Source of the DNA: Mesobaculum littorinae
GTDB lineage: Bacteria > Pseudomonadota > Alphaproteobacteria > Rhodobacterales > Rhodobacteraceae
DNA length: 64,000 nt
Assembly: GCF_004011175.1 (NCBI RefSeq)
Contig: NZ_RQXX01000006.1
Span: 1-64,000 of the forward strand
Reading direction: 5' to 3'
Shown: one piece after another, positions 26,633 to 36,334 of the stretch
Layout of the letters: each line of letters starts with the position of its first letter
Position numbering within the stretch: position 1 is the stretch's first letter
Made by a program: the position numbers and the translations under genes
Notes under the pieces: model-generated
The model's input: the letters and a program-made list of their open reading frames with translations, nothing else
What the model was told of the DNA's origin: nothing
Database searches by the model: none

Positions 26633-29203
26633 TCAGAACCGGTCCAGCAGGCGGCGTAGGTAGTCGAGTTCCTCGTCCGGCCGCGACTGGTCGCCGGAGC
26701 GGCGACGCAGCTCTTCCAGCAGCTCCTCGGCCCGGCGGTAGACATCTCCGCCCTGCTGGAACTCGCCCTCGGATTCGCTGCCCGATCCGCCCGGCGTGCG
26801 GCCCAGCGGATCGCGGCGCTTGCCTTCGGCAGAGCTCTCGCCGTCGGAGCCTCCCTCCTGGCCGGGCTGTTGCTGCTGCTGGTCGCGGGCCAGCGCCTCG
26901 CCCAAGTTGCGCATGCCTTCGCGCAGACGCTCCATCGCCTGGCTCTGCTCGTCCAGCGCCCCGGCGTAATCACGGTCGCGCAGCGCCTCTTCGGCCCGGT
27001 CCATGGCCTCGCCCGCCTCGTCCAGCGACCGCCGCGCCGCGTCGCCCTCGGGGCTGTCTCCGCCGGGCAGGGACTGCTGCTGCCGGTCGAGTTCGCGGCG
27101 CAGCTCCTGCTGCCGCTGGGCAAGGGACTGACCGGGATCTTCGGAGCCGGGGCCGCCGTCTTCGCCGCCGTTTTCGCCGCCCTGCTGCCCCTCGCCCGGC
27201 TGACCCGGCTGCCGCCCCGACCGACGCCGCGGCTGGCCGTCGAAGGGTTGGGAGGGCTGGCCATATTGCTCCTGCAGATCGCCGAAGGTGTCGTCGGACA
27301 GGCCCTGCTGATCGCGCAGCATGTCCTGCAACCCCTCCATTGCCTGACCGCCCTGACCCTGCTGGCCCTCCCCGCCCTCGCCGCGGGTGACGCGCATGTT
27401 CTCCATCATCTGCGCAAGCTGGTCGAGCAGGGCCTGCGCCTCGGCCATCCGGCCCTGCTCCATCAGCTCCTGGATGCGGTCCATCATCTGCTGCAGCTGG
27501 TCGCCGGTGATCTTTTGCGTTTCGCCCTGCGCCTGCTGCTGGTCCTCGGCGCCCTCGGACTGTTCGGCCAGCTGGCGAATGTAGTCCTGCGTCGCCTCGC
27601 GCAGCTCCTCCATCAGCTCGGCGATCTCTTCCTCGCTGGCGCCGTTGCGCATCGCCTCGGACAGACGCTCCTGCGCGCGGCGCAGACGCTCCAGCGCATC
27701 CGACAGCTCGCCGTACTCGATCTCGTTGGCGATGTCCCACAGCGCCGCGGCAATCTCGTCCCGCTGTTCGTCCGACAGATCGCCCTCGTCGATCCCGGCC
27801 TCGAGCCGGCGGATCGCGGTCCTGAGCCGGAGGTAGATCGCACGCGAGGCGAACACATCCTCGGGCCGGTACGAGGCTGCGCGCAGCACCTGCGCGACCC
27901 GCGGCGCGTTGGCGCGGTTCCACAGCAGGTCGCGGCGCTGCTCGGCCACGGCGGCGGCCAGCGGCTGGAAGAAGCGGAGGCCGGGCAGATCGCCCTCCAG
28001 CGGATCGGTGCGGCCGGTCTGGCCGGTGGCGTCCGAGACCTCGAAGGTGGCGACGACCGGCAGGTTCGCCCAGGGGTGCTGCGAAAAATTCTCGATCACC
28101 ACCTCCTCGAACTCGGACCGGCTGCCCGAGATCGGCATCGGCAGGTCGACGATGATCGGCTCCTGGTCCTCGGGCGCGACGGCCAGCCCATAGCGGCGGT
28201 CGATCGCGTCGAGGTCAAGCTCGACGATGGCGCGGCCCGAGACCACGCCGAAATCGTCGCGCGCGCGGAAGGGCACGCGCACTTCGCCGTCGGCGGCGCG
28301 CTCGGGCTCGGCGGTGATCTCGACCTCCGGCGCCGCGTCGGGCAGCAGTGCCAGATCCCAGCCACGTCCGCCGGGGCCGTCGATCTCAAGCCGTCCGGCC
28401 TGCGCGATGTCGAAGCTTTGCTGCGGGTCCGCGGCGCTGCCGATGTCGCCGGTGCGGCCCGACACGGTTTCGTCGACGGTCAGCGCGCCCGGATCGCCGT
28501 AAAGCCGCAGGGTGACGCGGCTGCCCTCGGGCGCGGTCAGCCGACCGGCGGCCACGTCAGGCAGGTAGATCGAGGGCTTGCCGGTATGGGCGGGCGGCTC
28601 GATCCAGCCTTCCCATGCGGGGCCCGCCGCCACCGCCGCGCCACCGCCGCCGGGGGCCATGCCGCCGACGCTCGCCACCCGCCAGACCGACCCGAACAGC
28701 AGCGCCATGACAAAGGCCAGAAGCGCCACGTAGCGCAGTGCGAAGGGATCGCGGTCCGCCAGCTGCAGGTCGGGCCGTTGCGCGCGCGCCGCGTCCAGCC
28801 GGTCGGTCATGCGCAGAAGATGGGCCTGCCACACCGCCTGCGAGGCGGCATCGCCCGCGCCCACCGCCTGACTGTCGCCGATGGCCGAGATCGGGCGCCC
28901 GGGAAGGCTGCGGTCCAGCCGGTCCAGCGCCTCGGCCCGTGTGGGCCAGCGGAACCGCCACAGGCCAAAGCCTGCAAGCGCGACACCGCCCAGCACCGCC
29001 ACGACGCCCACGGCCCAGACCGCTTCGAGCGGGGCGTGATCCTGCGCACCGGTCATCAGGAGGGCGAGCACCACCAGCAAAAGGGTCCAGAGCGGCCAGA
29101 ACGCGCGCGCCGCACGCTCGGCCAAGAGGCCAGCGCGGGTCAGCGCCAGGGGTCTGGCGAGACGCCGCCGTGCGGCATCCGGAAGACTGTCGGTTTCGGT
29201 CAT
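26633..29203 (-). CDS. TIGR02302/DUF4175 family membrane protein
   Basis: An 856-residue protein with three N-terminal transmembrane helices (FWPLWTLLLVVLALLMTG; AVGVVAVLGGVALAGFGLW; YVALLAFVMALLFGSVW), an extracytoplasmic beta-rich region (about 215-400), a helical section with RLRTAIRRLEAGI, and a very Gln/Glu-rich coiled-coil region (about 500-800) ending in DELDYLRRLLDRF. This matches the alphaproteobacterial TIGR02302 family of unknown function. Start 40 bp from the lysA stop, so they may be cotranscribed. Confidence 0.9.
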   Translation of the reverse strand: MTETDSLPDAARRRLARPLALTRAGLLAERAARAFWPLWTLLLVVLALLMTGAQDHAPLEAVWAVGVVAVLGGVALAGFGLWRFRWPTRAEALDRLDRSLPGRPISAIGDSQAVGAGDAASQAVWQAHLLRMTDRLDAARAQRPDLQLADRDPFALRYVALLAFVMALLFGSVWRVASVGGMAPGGGGAAVAAGPAWEGWIEPPAHTGKPSIYLPDVAAGRLTAPEGSRVTLRLYGDPGALTVDETVSGRTGDIGSAADPQQSFDIAQAGRLEIDGPGGRGWDLALLPDAAPEVEITAEPERAADGEVRVPFRARDDFGVVSGRAIVELDLDAIDRRYGLAVAPEDQEPIIVDLPMPISGSRSEFEEVVIENFSQHPWANLPVVATFEVSDATGQTGRTDPLEGDLPGLRFFQPLAAAVAEQRRDLLWNRANAPRVAQVLRAASYRPEDVFASRAIYLRLRTAIRRLEAGIDEGDLSDEQRDEIAAALWDIANEIEYGELSDALERLRRAQERLSEAMRNGASEEEIAELMEELREATQDYIRQLAEQSEGAEDQQQAQGETQKITGDQLQQMMDRIQELMEQGRMAEAQALLDQLAQMMENMRVTRGEGGEGQQGQGGQAMEGLQDMLRDQQGLSDDTFGDLQEQYGQPSQPFDGQPRRRSGRQPGQPGEGQQGGENGGEDGGPGSEDPGQSLAQRQQELRRELDRQQQSLPGGDSPEGDAARRSLDEAGEAMDRAEEALRDRDYAGALDEQSQAMERLREGMRNLGEALARDQQQQQPGQEGGSDGESSAEGKRRDPLGRTPGGSGSESEGEFQQGGDVYRRAEELLEELRRRSGDQSRPDEELDYLRRLLDRF

Positions 29204-29243
29204 GACCCCCGGCCCGGGTCGGCCCGATGCGGCGGAGTCCGCG

Positions 29244-30509
29244 TTAGAGCCACTCGGGAACCGTATCGCGGTTTATGATCTCGTCAAAGTCCGGCCGCCT
29301 GCGGATGACGGCGAAGTGATCGCCAGACACCATGACCTCGGGGATCAGGGGGCGGGTATTGTACTCCGACGACATCACCGCGCCGTAGGCCCCGGCCGAA
29401 CGGAAGCCCACGAGATCGCCTTCGCCCACCGGCGGCATCGGTCGCGCGCGGGCGAAGGTGTCGCTGCTCTCGCAGACCGGGCCCACCACGTCGTGCGGCG
29501 TCATCTCGACCCCCGGCGCGGGCTCGACCACCGGCACCAGGTCGTGCCAGGCGCCGTACATCGCGGGTCGGATCAGGTCGTTCATCGCCGCGTCGAGGAT
29601 CAGGAACCGGCGACCTTCGCCCTCTTTCACCCAGATCACCGACGCCACCAGCAGGCCGGCATTCCCGGCGACCAGCCGGCCGGGCTCGATCTCGATCTCG
29701 CAGCCCAGGTGGCCCACGGTGTCGCGCACCACTTGCCCGTAGTCCAGCGGCAGGGGCGGCGCGGCGTTCGAGCGTTCGTAGGGAATGCCCAGACCGCCGC
29801 CCAGGTCCAGCCGACGGATCGCGTGACCCTGTGCGCGCAGCGTTTCGACCAGATCCGCAACCAGCGTGTAGGCCGCGCGGTAGGGTTCGAGATCGGTCAG
29901 CTGCGAGCCGATATGCACGTCGACGCCCACGACCTCGAGCCCCGGAAGCTGCGCCGCCTCAGCATAGACCTCGGGCGCGCGGGCGATGGGGATGCCGAAC
30001 TTGTCCTCCTTGCGCCCGGTCGAGATCTTCTCGTGCGTGCGCGCGTCGACGTCGGGGTTGATGCGCACGGCCACGGGCGCACGTGTGCCCATCTCGACGG
30101 CGACCTCGCTGAGTGCGCGCATCTCGGGCAAGCTTTCCACGTTGAACTGGCGGATGCCCCCGGCCAGAGCGGCGCGCATCTCGTCCCGGGTCTTGCCGAC
30201 GCCCGAGAACACGATGCGCTCGCCCGGCACGCCCGCGGCCCGGGCGCGCGCGTATTCGCCGCCCGACACCACGTCCATGCCGGCGCCCAGCCGCCCCAGC
30301 AGCGTCAGCACCGCCTGGTTCGAGTTCGCCTTGACCGAGTAGCAGATCAGGTGGTCCATCCCAGCCAGCGCCTCTTCGAAGAGGTGGAAGTGGCGGGTCA
30401 GCGTCGCGGCCGAGTAGCAGTAGAACGGCGTGCCCACGGCGCGCGCGATCTCGTCGATCGACACGTCCTCGGCGTGAAGCTGGCCGTTGCGGTAAAGAAA
30501 ATGATCCAT
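29244..30509 (-). CDS. lysA: Diaminopimelate decarboxylase
   Basis: A 421-residue PLP enzyme catalysing meso-diaminopimelate to L-lysine, the last step of lysine synthesis. Lys60 in CYSVKANSN is the PLP lysine. Other signatures are VDVHIGSQL, LDLGGGLGIPY, EPGRLVAGNAG, CESSDTFA and GAYGAVMSSEYN. The frame opens at 30563, but the ATG at 30509 (MDHFLYRN) is the conserved start. dapB lies 0.7 kb upstream in the same orientation, so two steps of one pathway are nearby. Confidence 0.96.
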   Translation of the reverse strand: MDHFLYRNGQLHAEDVSIDEIARAVGTPFYCYSAATLTRHFHLFEEALAGMDHLICYSVKANSNQAVLTLLGRLGAGMDVVSGGEYARARAAGVPGERIVFSGVGKTRDEMRAALAGGIRQFNVESLPEMRALSEVAVEMGTRAPVAVRINPDVDARTHEKISTGRKEDKFGIPIARAPEVYAEAAQLPGLEVVGVDVHIGSQLTDLEPYRAAYTLVADLVETLRAQGHAIRRLDLGGGLGIPYERSNAAPPLPLDYGQVVRDTVGHLGCEIEIEPGRLVAGNAGLLVASVIWVKEGEGRRFLILDAAMNDLIRPAMYGAWHDLVPVVEPAPGVEMTPHDVVGPVCESSDTFARARPMPPVGEGDLVGFRSAGAYGAVMSSEYNTRPLIPEVMVSGDHFAVIRRRPDFDEIINRDTVPEWL

Positions 30510-30722
30510 CGGTACGCCCCCTGCTGCGGGCAGCGTCATACCCCGAGCCCTCGCGCGGGACAATGGCGGGCCACCGCGGGAGATGCGGCAGGGATCCCGG
30601 GGGAACGCGGTTCAGCTTTCGCAGCCGGCATGCCGCGACCGCGTCAGGATCGGGGTGAGGACCGCGGCAGCCGGGGGGCAGCCGGGGGGCAGCAGGCCGA
30701 GGCGGGACCGAGGCCCCCTCCG

Positions 30723-30893
30723 TCAGAAGCTGCCGGCGATTCCGACCGAGGCGGTGCCGCTGACCGAAACGCCGCTGCGCGGCACCGGGTCGCCCACGGG
30801 CTCGGGCGCGCCGGGCGCACCGCAGCCCGCAACCATCGCCGTCAGCGCGGCCAGCATCATCGCCCGGATACGGGCGGTCGTCGCATCGCTCAT
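30723..30893 (-). CDS. Small lipoprotein, 56 residues
   Basis: A short gene with a signal peptide MMLAALTAMVAGC whose Cys is the lipidation site, followed by a Gly/Pro/Val-rich tail (GAPGAPEPVGDPVPRSGVSV, ending GIAGSF). Its ATG overlaps the stop of the preceding lipoprotein gene as ATGA, so translation is probably coupled. Function unknown; small lipoproteins beside lysA recur in related bacteria. Confidence 0.7.
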   Translation of the reverse strand: MSDATTARIRAMMLAALTAMVAGCGAPGAPEPVGDPVPRSGVSVSGTASVGIAGSF

Positions 30894-31075
30894 GGTCTGT
30901 ATCCCAAGGAAAGCCCCTGCCCCAGCGCCACGCCAAGCCGCGGCGACACGTCGACCTGCCCGTCGCGCGCCCGCAGCCGCGCATCGGCCGACACGTCGCC
31001 GCAGGCGGACAGAAGCGTCAGGCCGCAGACGAGGCCGCAGAGAAGCGGAGCGAGAGAGCGGGATCGGCGGGTCAT
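30890..31075 (-). CDS. Small lipoprotein, 61 residues
   Basis: Starts MTRRSRSLAPLLCGLVCGLT followed by LLSAC, a clear lipobox (L-S-A-C), then a charged 35-residue tail (GDVSADARLRARDGQVDVSP) ending LSLGYRP. AAGGAG lies 6 nt upstream of the ATG. First of two ATGA-coupled lipoprotein genes upstream of lysA. Function unknown. Confidence 0.75.
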   Translation of the reverse strand: MTRRSRSLAPLLCGLVCGLTLLSACGDVSADARLRARDGQVDVSPRLGVALGQGLSLGYRP

Positions 31076-31233
31076 CGTCGTCTCCTTGGGGCGTGGGGAT
31101 CGGAGAGATCAGGCCGCATCGTCCACCGTTGCAGGACCGCAGTCAAGCTACGCTCCGCGTACCCGGCACTGCGCCGCCGCCCCGCGCGCGGGCCTGCCCG
31201 AACGGGGGCCCGCGACGCTGACGAGGGGGTCGG

Positions 31234-32043
31234 TCAAAGCCCCAGGACGTCGCTCATGTCGTATTCGCCGGGCTTCTGATCCATCGCCCAGAGCGCGGCG
31301 CGCAGCGCCCCGCGGGCAAAGAGCGACCGGTCCGAGGCATCGTGGCTCAGCGTGATACGTTCGCCGTCGCCCGCAAAGATCACCTGGTGCGAGCCGATGA
31401 TGTCGCCGCCGCGCACCGCGGCAAAGCCGATGTGCCCAGGCTCGCGCGCGCCGGTCAGCCCGTCGCGTCCGCGGTCAGACATCGCCGACAGGCTGATGCC
31501 ACGCCCCTCGGCCGCGGCTTCGCCCAGCATCAGCGCGGTGCCCGACGGCGCATCGACCTTGTGGCGGTGGTGCGCCTCGACGATCTCGATGTCGTAGCTG
31601 TCGTCGAGCGAGGCCGCGACCTGCCGGACCACGCCCAGTAGCATGTTCAGCCCAAGGCTCATGTTCCCCGCCCGCATGATCGCCGCATGCCGGGCCGCGG
31701 CCGAGATCGCCGCCAGGTCCGTGTCCGAAAGGCCGGTGGTGCCGATGATATGCGCCAGCCGTGCCTGCGCGGCATAGCCTGCGTATTCCACTGTGGCCGC
31801 GGGCGCGGTGAAGTCGATCACCGCCCGGGCGCGGGCGAAGCTTTCCAGCGGATCGCTTTCCACCGTGACGCCAAGCCCCGCGCCGCCCATCGCCTCGCCC
31901 ACGTCGCGACCGACCCAAGGGTGATCCGGACGCTCGATCGCGCCGGTCAGATGGACCCGTTCGCTTTCGGCGACCATGCGCACCAGCATCTGGCCCATCC
32001 GGCCCGACACCCCCGTCACCACGACACCCGGCAGATCGCTCAT
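31234..32043 (-). CDS. dapB: 4-hydroxy-tetrahydrodipicolinate reductase
   Basis: A 269-residue NAD(P)H-dependent enzyme of the diaminopimelate/lysine pathway. It has the nucleotide motif [28 protein letters not shown] and the catalytic [15 protein letters not shown] with the His and Lys of the family. Length typical (about 270). Divergent from rbfA across 229 bp; no regulatory site was recognised there. Confidence 0.97.
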   Translation of the reverse strand: MSDLPGVVVTGVSGRMGQMLVRMVAESERVHLTGAIERPDHPWVGRDVGEAMGGAGLGVTVESDPLESFARARAVIDFTAPAATVEYAGYAAQARLAHIIGTTGLSDTDLAAISAAARHAAIMRAGNMSLGLNMLLGVVRQVAASLDDSYDIEIVEAHHRHKVDAPSGTALMLGEAAAEGRGISLSAMSDRGRDGLTGAREPGHIGFAAVRGGDIIGSHQVIFAGDGERITLSHDASDRSLFARGALRAALWAMDQKPGEYDMSDVLGL

Positions 32044-32272
32044 GCTCCGTCACTCCTTGCTGCGCGTTGCCCCCTCCTCTACCCGCCGCGCGGGGGAGTG
32101 GCAAAGGCCCCCGCAGCCCGCTCGCGTCGCCTGCGCGCCCCGTCCGGGTTCCCGACCGACTGCAGGGCCGGCTGCAGGATCGGCGCGTCGCAACGCCGCG
32201 GCGCCCGCCAAAGCCTGTCAAAGCACAGCAAAGCCCGTTGCGCAGAGCGCCGCGCGGGCTTAGATCACCGGT

Positions 32273-32671
32273 ATGGCCAAAGCACGACATTCTGACCGAT
32301 CCGGCCCCTCGCAGCGGCAGCTGCGGGTCGCCGAACTGATCCGCCGCACGTTGTCGGACGTGCTGTTGAGGGGCGAGGTTCACGACCCCGACCTCAACCG
32401 CATGTCGATCACGGTGGGCGAGGTCCGCACCTCGCCCGACCTGCGCGTGGCGACGGCCTATGTCCTGCCTCTGGGCGGCAACGAACCGCAGGCCGCGCTG
32501 GATGCGCTGCGGCGCAACCGGTCCGAGCTGCGCCGCGCGCTTTCAAAGGAGCTGACGCTCAAGTTCTCGCCCGAGCTGCGGTTCGTGATCGACGACACCT
32601 TCGACCGCATGGACGAAACCCGCGAGCTGTTTGCACGGGACGAGGTTCGCCGCGACCTCGACGATACGTGA
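32273..32671 (+). CDS. rbfA: Ribosome-binding factor A
   Basis: A 132-residue KH-type protein that binds 30S pre-ribosomes and helps mature the 16S rRNA 5' end. Signatures are [32 protein letters not shown]-like (here [17 protein letters not shown]) and the tail [13 protein letters not shown]. Its stop overlaps the GTG of the next gene as GTGA. Confidence 0.95.
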   Translation: MAKARHSDRSGPSQRQLRVAELIRRTLSDVLLRGEVHDPDLNRMSITVGEVRTSPDLRVATAYVLPLGGNEPQAALDALRRNRSELRRALSKELTLKFSPELRFVIDDTFDRMDETRELFARDEVRRDLDDT

Positions 32672-33441
32672 CGCGGATCTTCGCGCTGGCCCTGGCCGCG
32701 CTGGGCTGGACGGCCACGCCCGACCCGGGCCGCGCCGCGGCCTGCGAAAAGATCGACTTCGACGGCGCGCCCTTCACCTACTGCGTCGTCGACCTTGATC
32801 GCGAAGAGCTGCGGCTGTGGCTCCGCGACGGAGAGGGCAAGCCCTTCGGCAGTTTCCGCAACCTCGATGCCGCGCTGGCCGCGCAGGGCGCCGCGCTGGG
32901 CGTGGCGATGAACGCCGGCATGTATCACCCCGACCGCGCGCCGGTAGGCCTTTATATCGAGGACGGGGTCGAGGAGATGCGCATCGTCACCTCGGAAGGG
33001 CCCGGCAATTTCGGGCTGCTGCCGAATGGGGTGTTCTGCCTTGCGGGCGACCGTGCCCGTGTGATCGAAAGCCGCAGCTTCGCCGAGACGCCGCCCGCCT
33101 GCGACTATGCCACGCAGTCCGGCCCGATGCTGGTGATCGACGGCGCGCTGCACCCCCGGTTCCTGCCCGACAGCGACAGCCGCTATGTCCGCAACGGGAT
33201 CGGCGTGCGCGCGGACGGGCGCGAGGTCGTGATGGCGATCTCGGACCGCGCGGTAAATTTCCACCATTTCGCCCGGCTTTTCCGCGACCGGCTGGACGTG
33301 CCCGATGCGCTTTACTTCGACGGCAACGTGTCGCGCCTGCACGCGCCGGGACTTGGGCGAATCGACGGCGGGTTTCCCATGGGGCCGATCATCGGCACGG
33401 TCGTCCCCGCCGGTGACGACGCGGGCCCGGCCAAGCCCTGA
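32668..33441 (+). CDS. DUF2233/phosphodiester glycosidase-like periplasmic protein
   Basis: A 257-residue exported protein (signal peptide about 1-23) of the DUF2233 / NAGPA-like fold: [61 protein letters not shown] and [19 protein letters not shown]. In this family the Asn-Ala-Gly-Met and SGPMLV segments line the active site. The true substrate is unknown; a cell-envelope glycan or phosphodiester is plausible. The GTG start overlaps the rbfA stop by 3 bases, an unexpected coupling of an export protein to ribosome assembly. Confidence 0.85.
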   Translation: MTRIFALALAALGWTATPDPGRAAACEKIDFDGAPFTYCVVDLDREELRLWLRDGEGKPFGSFRNLDAALAAQGAALGVAMNAGMYHPDRAPVGLYIEDGVEEMRIVTSEGPGNFGLLPNGVFCLAGDRARVIESRSFAETPPACDYATQSGPMLVIDGALHPRFLPDSDSRYVRNGIGVRADGREVVMAISDRAVNFHHFARLFRDRLDVPDALYFDGNVSRLHAPGLGRIDGGFPMGPIIGTVVPAGDDAGPAKP

Positions 33442-33490
33442 CGCCGCGGGACGTCTTCGCCCCCCGGACCCGGGCGCGCGGGGGCGCTGA

Positions 33491-34243
33491 TCAGATCAGG
33501 ACGCCGCCATCCATATCGTCGCCGGTTTCGTTCAGCAGGCGGTCGAAGTCGGGGATCTGCACGGTGCGCTTGCCCTCCAGCACGATCACGCCGTCGCGAC
33601 GCAGGGCCGAAATCTGCCGGCTGACCGTCTCGATCGTCAGGCCGAGGTAGTCGGCCATCGATTCGCGGGTCAGGGGCAGCTCCATCCGCGTGACCGACCG
33701 GCCGGGATCGAGGTTCAGCAGCGCCTCGCGCCGGGCGATGATGGCCAGAAGGCTCGCGATCTTTTCGCGCGCCGTCTTGCGGCCGAGGACCAGCATCCAT
33801 TCCCGCGCCGCGTCCAGTTCGTCGAGCGTCATCTCCAGAAGCCGCTGCGCCACGTGCGGCGTGCTCCGGATCATCTCCTCGAACGGTTTGCGCCGGAAGC
33901 AGCACAGGGTGACGTTCGACACCGCGGTCACGTCGTAGGACGCCGTGCTGCGCCCCGGCCGACCCAGGAAATCGGACGGCAGCAAAAGCCCAACCATCTG
34001 GGTGCGGCCGTCCTCCATCGTCTGGCTGAGCGTCGCGACCCCCGATACAACCGACGCGACAAAGTCCAGCTTGTCCCCGGCCCAGACAACGGGCTGCCCG
34101 GCCTCGTAGGTGCGGTAGTACTTGATCTGCTCGAGATGCTCGAGCTCGTCCGCCTCGCACCGGGCGCACACGGCGCGATGGCGGATCGGGCAGCTCTGGC
34201 AATCGCGTGCGTCAAGGTCGATTTCAGGAAGAAGCGCCGGCAT
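33491..34243 (-). CDS. fnrL: FNR-type anaerobic regulator FnrL
   Basis: A 250-residue Crp/Fnr regulator. N-terminal Cys15, Cys18, Cys26 and Cys29 plus central Cys114/115 can supply the four ligands of an oxygen-labile 4Fe-4S cluster. The C-terminal HTH has ETVSRQISALRR, in which E-x-x-S-R is the FNR recognition signature for TTGAT half-sites. The frame opens at a TTG at 34255, but the ATG at 34243 gives the family length (about 248). A perfect FNR box starts 4 bp upstream of that ATG, implying negative autoregulation, and hemN diverges from the same region. Confidence 0.93.
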   Translation of the reverse strand: MPALLPEIDLDARDCQSCPIRHRAVCARCEADELEHLEQIKYYRTYEAGQPVVWAGDKLDFVASVVSGVATLSQTMEDGRTQMVGLLLPSDFLGRPGRSTASYDVTAVSNVTLCCFRRKPFEEMIRSTPHVAQRLLEMTLDELDAAREWMLVLGRKTAREKIASLLAIIARREALLNLDPGRSVTRMELPLTRESMADYLGLTIETVSRQISALRRDGVIVLEGKRTVQIPDFDRLLNETGDDMDGGVLI

Positions 34244-34246
34244 GCT

Positions 34247-34260
34247 TTGATCCAAATCAA
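34247..34260. promoter_or_regulatory. FNR box
   Basis: TTGATCCAAATCAA matches the consensus TTGAT-N4-ATCAA exactly. Its centre (34253.5) is 42 bp from the hemN start codon, so a class II activator position (-41.5) would place the hemN transcription start at or just before the ATG. For fnrL the box lies directly in front of the start codon, where binding would repress. Confidence 0.9.
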
Positions 34261-34295
34261 TGCTGTAGTGTCATGTTTCCCCAATAGCTAATTGC

Positions 34296-35651
34296 ATGAC
34301 AGAGCAATCGCAACTCAGGCGGCTGGGGCTATTTGACACCCGTGTCCCGCGTTACACAAGCTACCCGACGGCGCCGCATTTCGGCGCCGGGGTCACCGCC
34401 GACACGGTCGCGGGCTGGATGCGCGCGATCCCCGAAAACGGAGAGGTGTCGGTCTATGTCCACATACCTTTCTGCCGAAGGTTGTGCTGGTTCTGCGCCT
34501 GCCGCACGCAGGGCACGGCCACCGGCAGCCCGATCGAGGGGTATCTGGACAGCCTTCGCGCCGAGCTTCAGCTTCTGCGCCGCAACCTCGCCCCCGGGGT
34601 CCGGCTGTCGCGGCTGCATTTCGGCGGAGGCACGCCGACGCTGCTGTCGCCCGAACAGTTCCTGCGCCTGACGCGCGACATCGAGGCGATCACCCCTCGC
34701 GCGCCGGGCAGCGAGATCTCGGTCGAGGTCGACCCTAACGAACTGGACGACGCGCGGCTGGACGCCCTGGCCGAGGCGGGCATGACCCGCGCCTCGATCG
34801 GCGTGCAGGATTTCGATCCCGAGATTCAGGATTGCATCGGTCGCCGCCAAAGCTGGGAGGTGACGAAGAGCGCCGTCGACGGTCTCCGGGCCCGCGGCAT
34901 CACCAGCCTGAACGCCGACATCCTCTACGGCCTGCCGCACCAGACGCCCGAGCGCATTGCCGCCAGCGTGCAGAAGCTTCTGTCGCTGTCGCCAGACCGG
35001 GTGGCGCTCTTTGGCTATGCCCACGTGCCATGGATGGCGCGGCGACAGTCGCTGATCCCGACCGACGCCCTGCCCGGCCCCGAATCGCGGCTGAAGCTCT
35101 ACGAGGTTGCACGACAGCTTTTCGTCTGGGACGGCTATGCCGAGATCGGCATCGACCATTTCGCGCGGCCCGACGACGGGCTGGAGATCGCGCGCCGCAC
35201 CGGCGGGCTGCGCCGCAACTTCCAGGGCTATACCGACGACCGGGTCGACACGCTGATCGGTCTCGGCGCCTCCTCGATCTCGCGCTATCCGCAGGGCTAT
35301 GCGCAGAACGCGACCTCGACCGGGGCCTATCAGAAGGTGCTGGCGGCCCACATGCTGCCGATCCAGAAGGGCCACGCCCTGTCGGACGAGGATCGGCTGC
35401 GCGGCGCCGCGATCGAGGCCTTGATGTGCGACTTCTCCGCCGATGCGGCCACGCTGGCGCAGCGCACCGGGCTGCCGCAGGCGCGGGCCGCGGCGATCCT
35501 TGCCACCCTGCCCGAGCTGTGTCCCGAGATCGTCAGCCATGCCCCCGGGCGGGTGTGGCTGGAGCCGGGGATGCGTCCGCTCGTGCGGATCGCGGCGCGC
35601 GCGCTCGACGCCTACGCGATGAACCCCTCGGGGCATTCGCTGGCTGTCTGA
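34296..35651 (+). CDS. hemN: Oxygen-independent coproporphyrinogen III oxidase
   Basis: A 451-residue radical SAM enzyme that decarboxylates coproporphyrinogen III to protoporphyrinogen IX without O2, for haem and, if present, bacteriochlorophyll synthesis. The motif HIPFCRRLCWFCAC gives CxxxCxxC (Cys60, Cys64, Cys67), and GGGTPTLLSPEQ and SIGVQDFDPEIQ are HemN signatures. The start VPRYTSYPTAPHFG is conserved. It corresponds to hemZ of R. sphaeroides, next to fnrL there too. Expected to be activated by FnrL under low oxygen. Confidence 0.95.
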   Translation: MTEQSQLRRLGLFDTRVPRYTSYPTAPHFGAGVTADTVAGWMRAIPENGEVSVYVHIPFCRRLCWFCACRTQGTATGSPIEGYLDSLRAELQLLRRNLAPGVRLSRLHFGGGTPTLLSPEQFLRLTRDIEAITPRAPGSEISVEVDPNELDDARLDALAEAGMTRASIGVQDFDPEIQDCIGRRQSWEVTKSAVDGLRARGITSLNADILYGLPHQTPERIAASVQKLLSLSPDRVALFGYAHVPWMARRQSLIPTDALPGPESRLKLYEVARQLFVWDGYAEIGIDHFARPDDGLEIARRTGGLRRNFQGYTDDRVDTLIGLGASSISRYPQGYAQNATSTGAYQKVLAAHMLPIQKGHALSDEDRLRGAAIEALMCDFSADAATLAQRTGLPQARAAAILATLPELCPEIVSHAPGRVWLEPGMRPLVRIAARALDAYAMNPSGHSLAV

Positions 35652-35872
35652 TCTTCGCCCCGGCCACGCGGGCCGGGTCTCCCCCCATCCGCCCTGCGCC
35701 AGCGCAATCCGCCCGCGCAGGGGGCGGGTCGGGTGCGCGGAGCGGCAGGGAAAAGCCGGGCATTGCATTCAGGGGCGCGCGGCGGGCACACTTCTCTGCG
35801 TGTGCCACCAGGACCGATCTTTCGTGACCGACACCGCCCCGACGCGCCGCCCCTGCGCCCCGTCCACAGAAG

Positions 35873-35881
35873 TTATCCACA
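35873..35881 (+). promoter_or_regulatory. DnaA box 1
   Basis: TTATCCACA, an exact high-affinity DnaA box. It lies in non-coding DNA 222 bp after the hemN stop. Confidence 0.6.
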
Positions 35882-36325
35882 CCCCCGGGACAGGGGTGTT
35901 TTGCCCAGTGTCCCCCGGGGCTTGTCGCCCGTCCCTCACGTCCCTGCGACCTCTGCAGGCGCCGACAACCGCCGACCGGCGCGCCCGCGGACGCCCGTCC
36001 TTCCAAGACGGGCCGCCCGGACGCCGGGCCAGAGCGCGCAATCGCGACCGTCTTTCCAAAGCCACCCGTCACGGCAGAATTGCCGAGCAAAACAGGGTTA
36101 TCATTCGAAACGTCGCGCTGTGCGGGTGCAGCGCCCTGCGCCACCGCGAGCGTCCGTGCGCACCCGCACCGCTTCACCGCAATGACGCCGCCCGGACGGG
36201 CGCCACGCCCGTGCGGGCGCGGGCACATCTGCGGCGCGTCGGCCCTGCCCCGATGCAGGAGCATTGGCCACCGTCCTGCGATGTCCCCAGCCCGCCCACA
36301 GTTTTTCGCGACTTCTCCCACAAAC

Positions 36326-36334
36326 TTATCCACA
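36326..36334 (+). promoter_or_regulatory. DnaA box 2
   Basis: TTATCCACA, exact, 453 bp from box 1 in the same orientation and 23 bp before the TolB-like start codon. A one-mismatch box follows 6 bp later on the other strand. Binding here could control the downstream gene. Confidence 0.6.
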
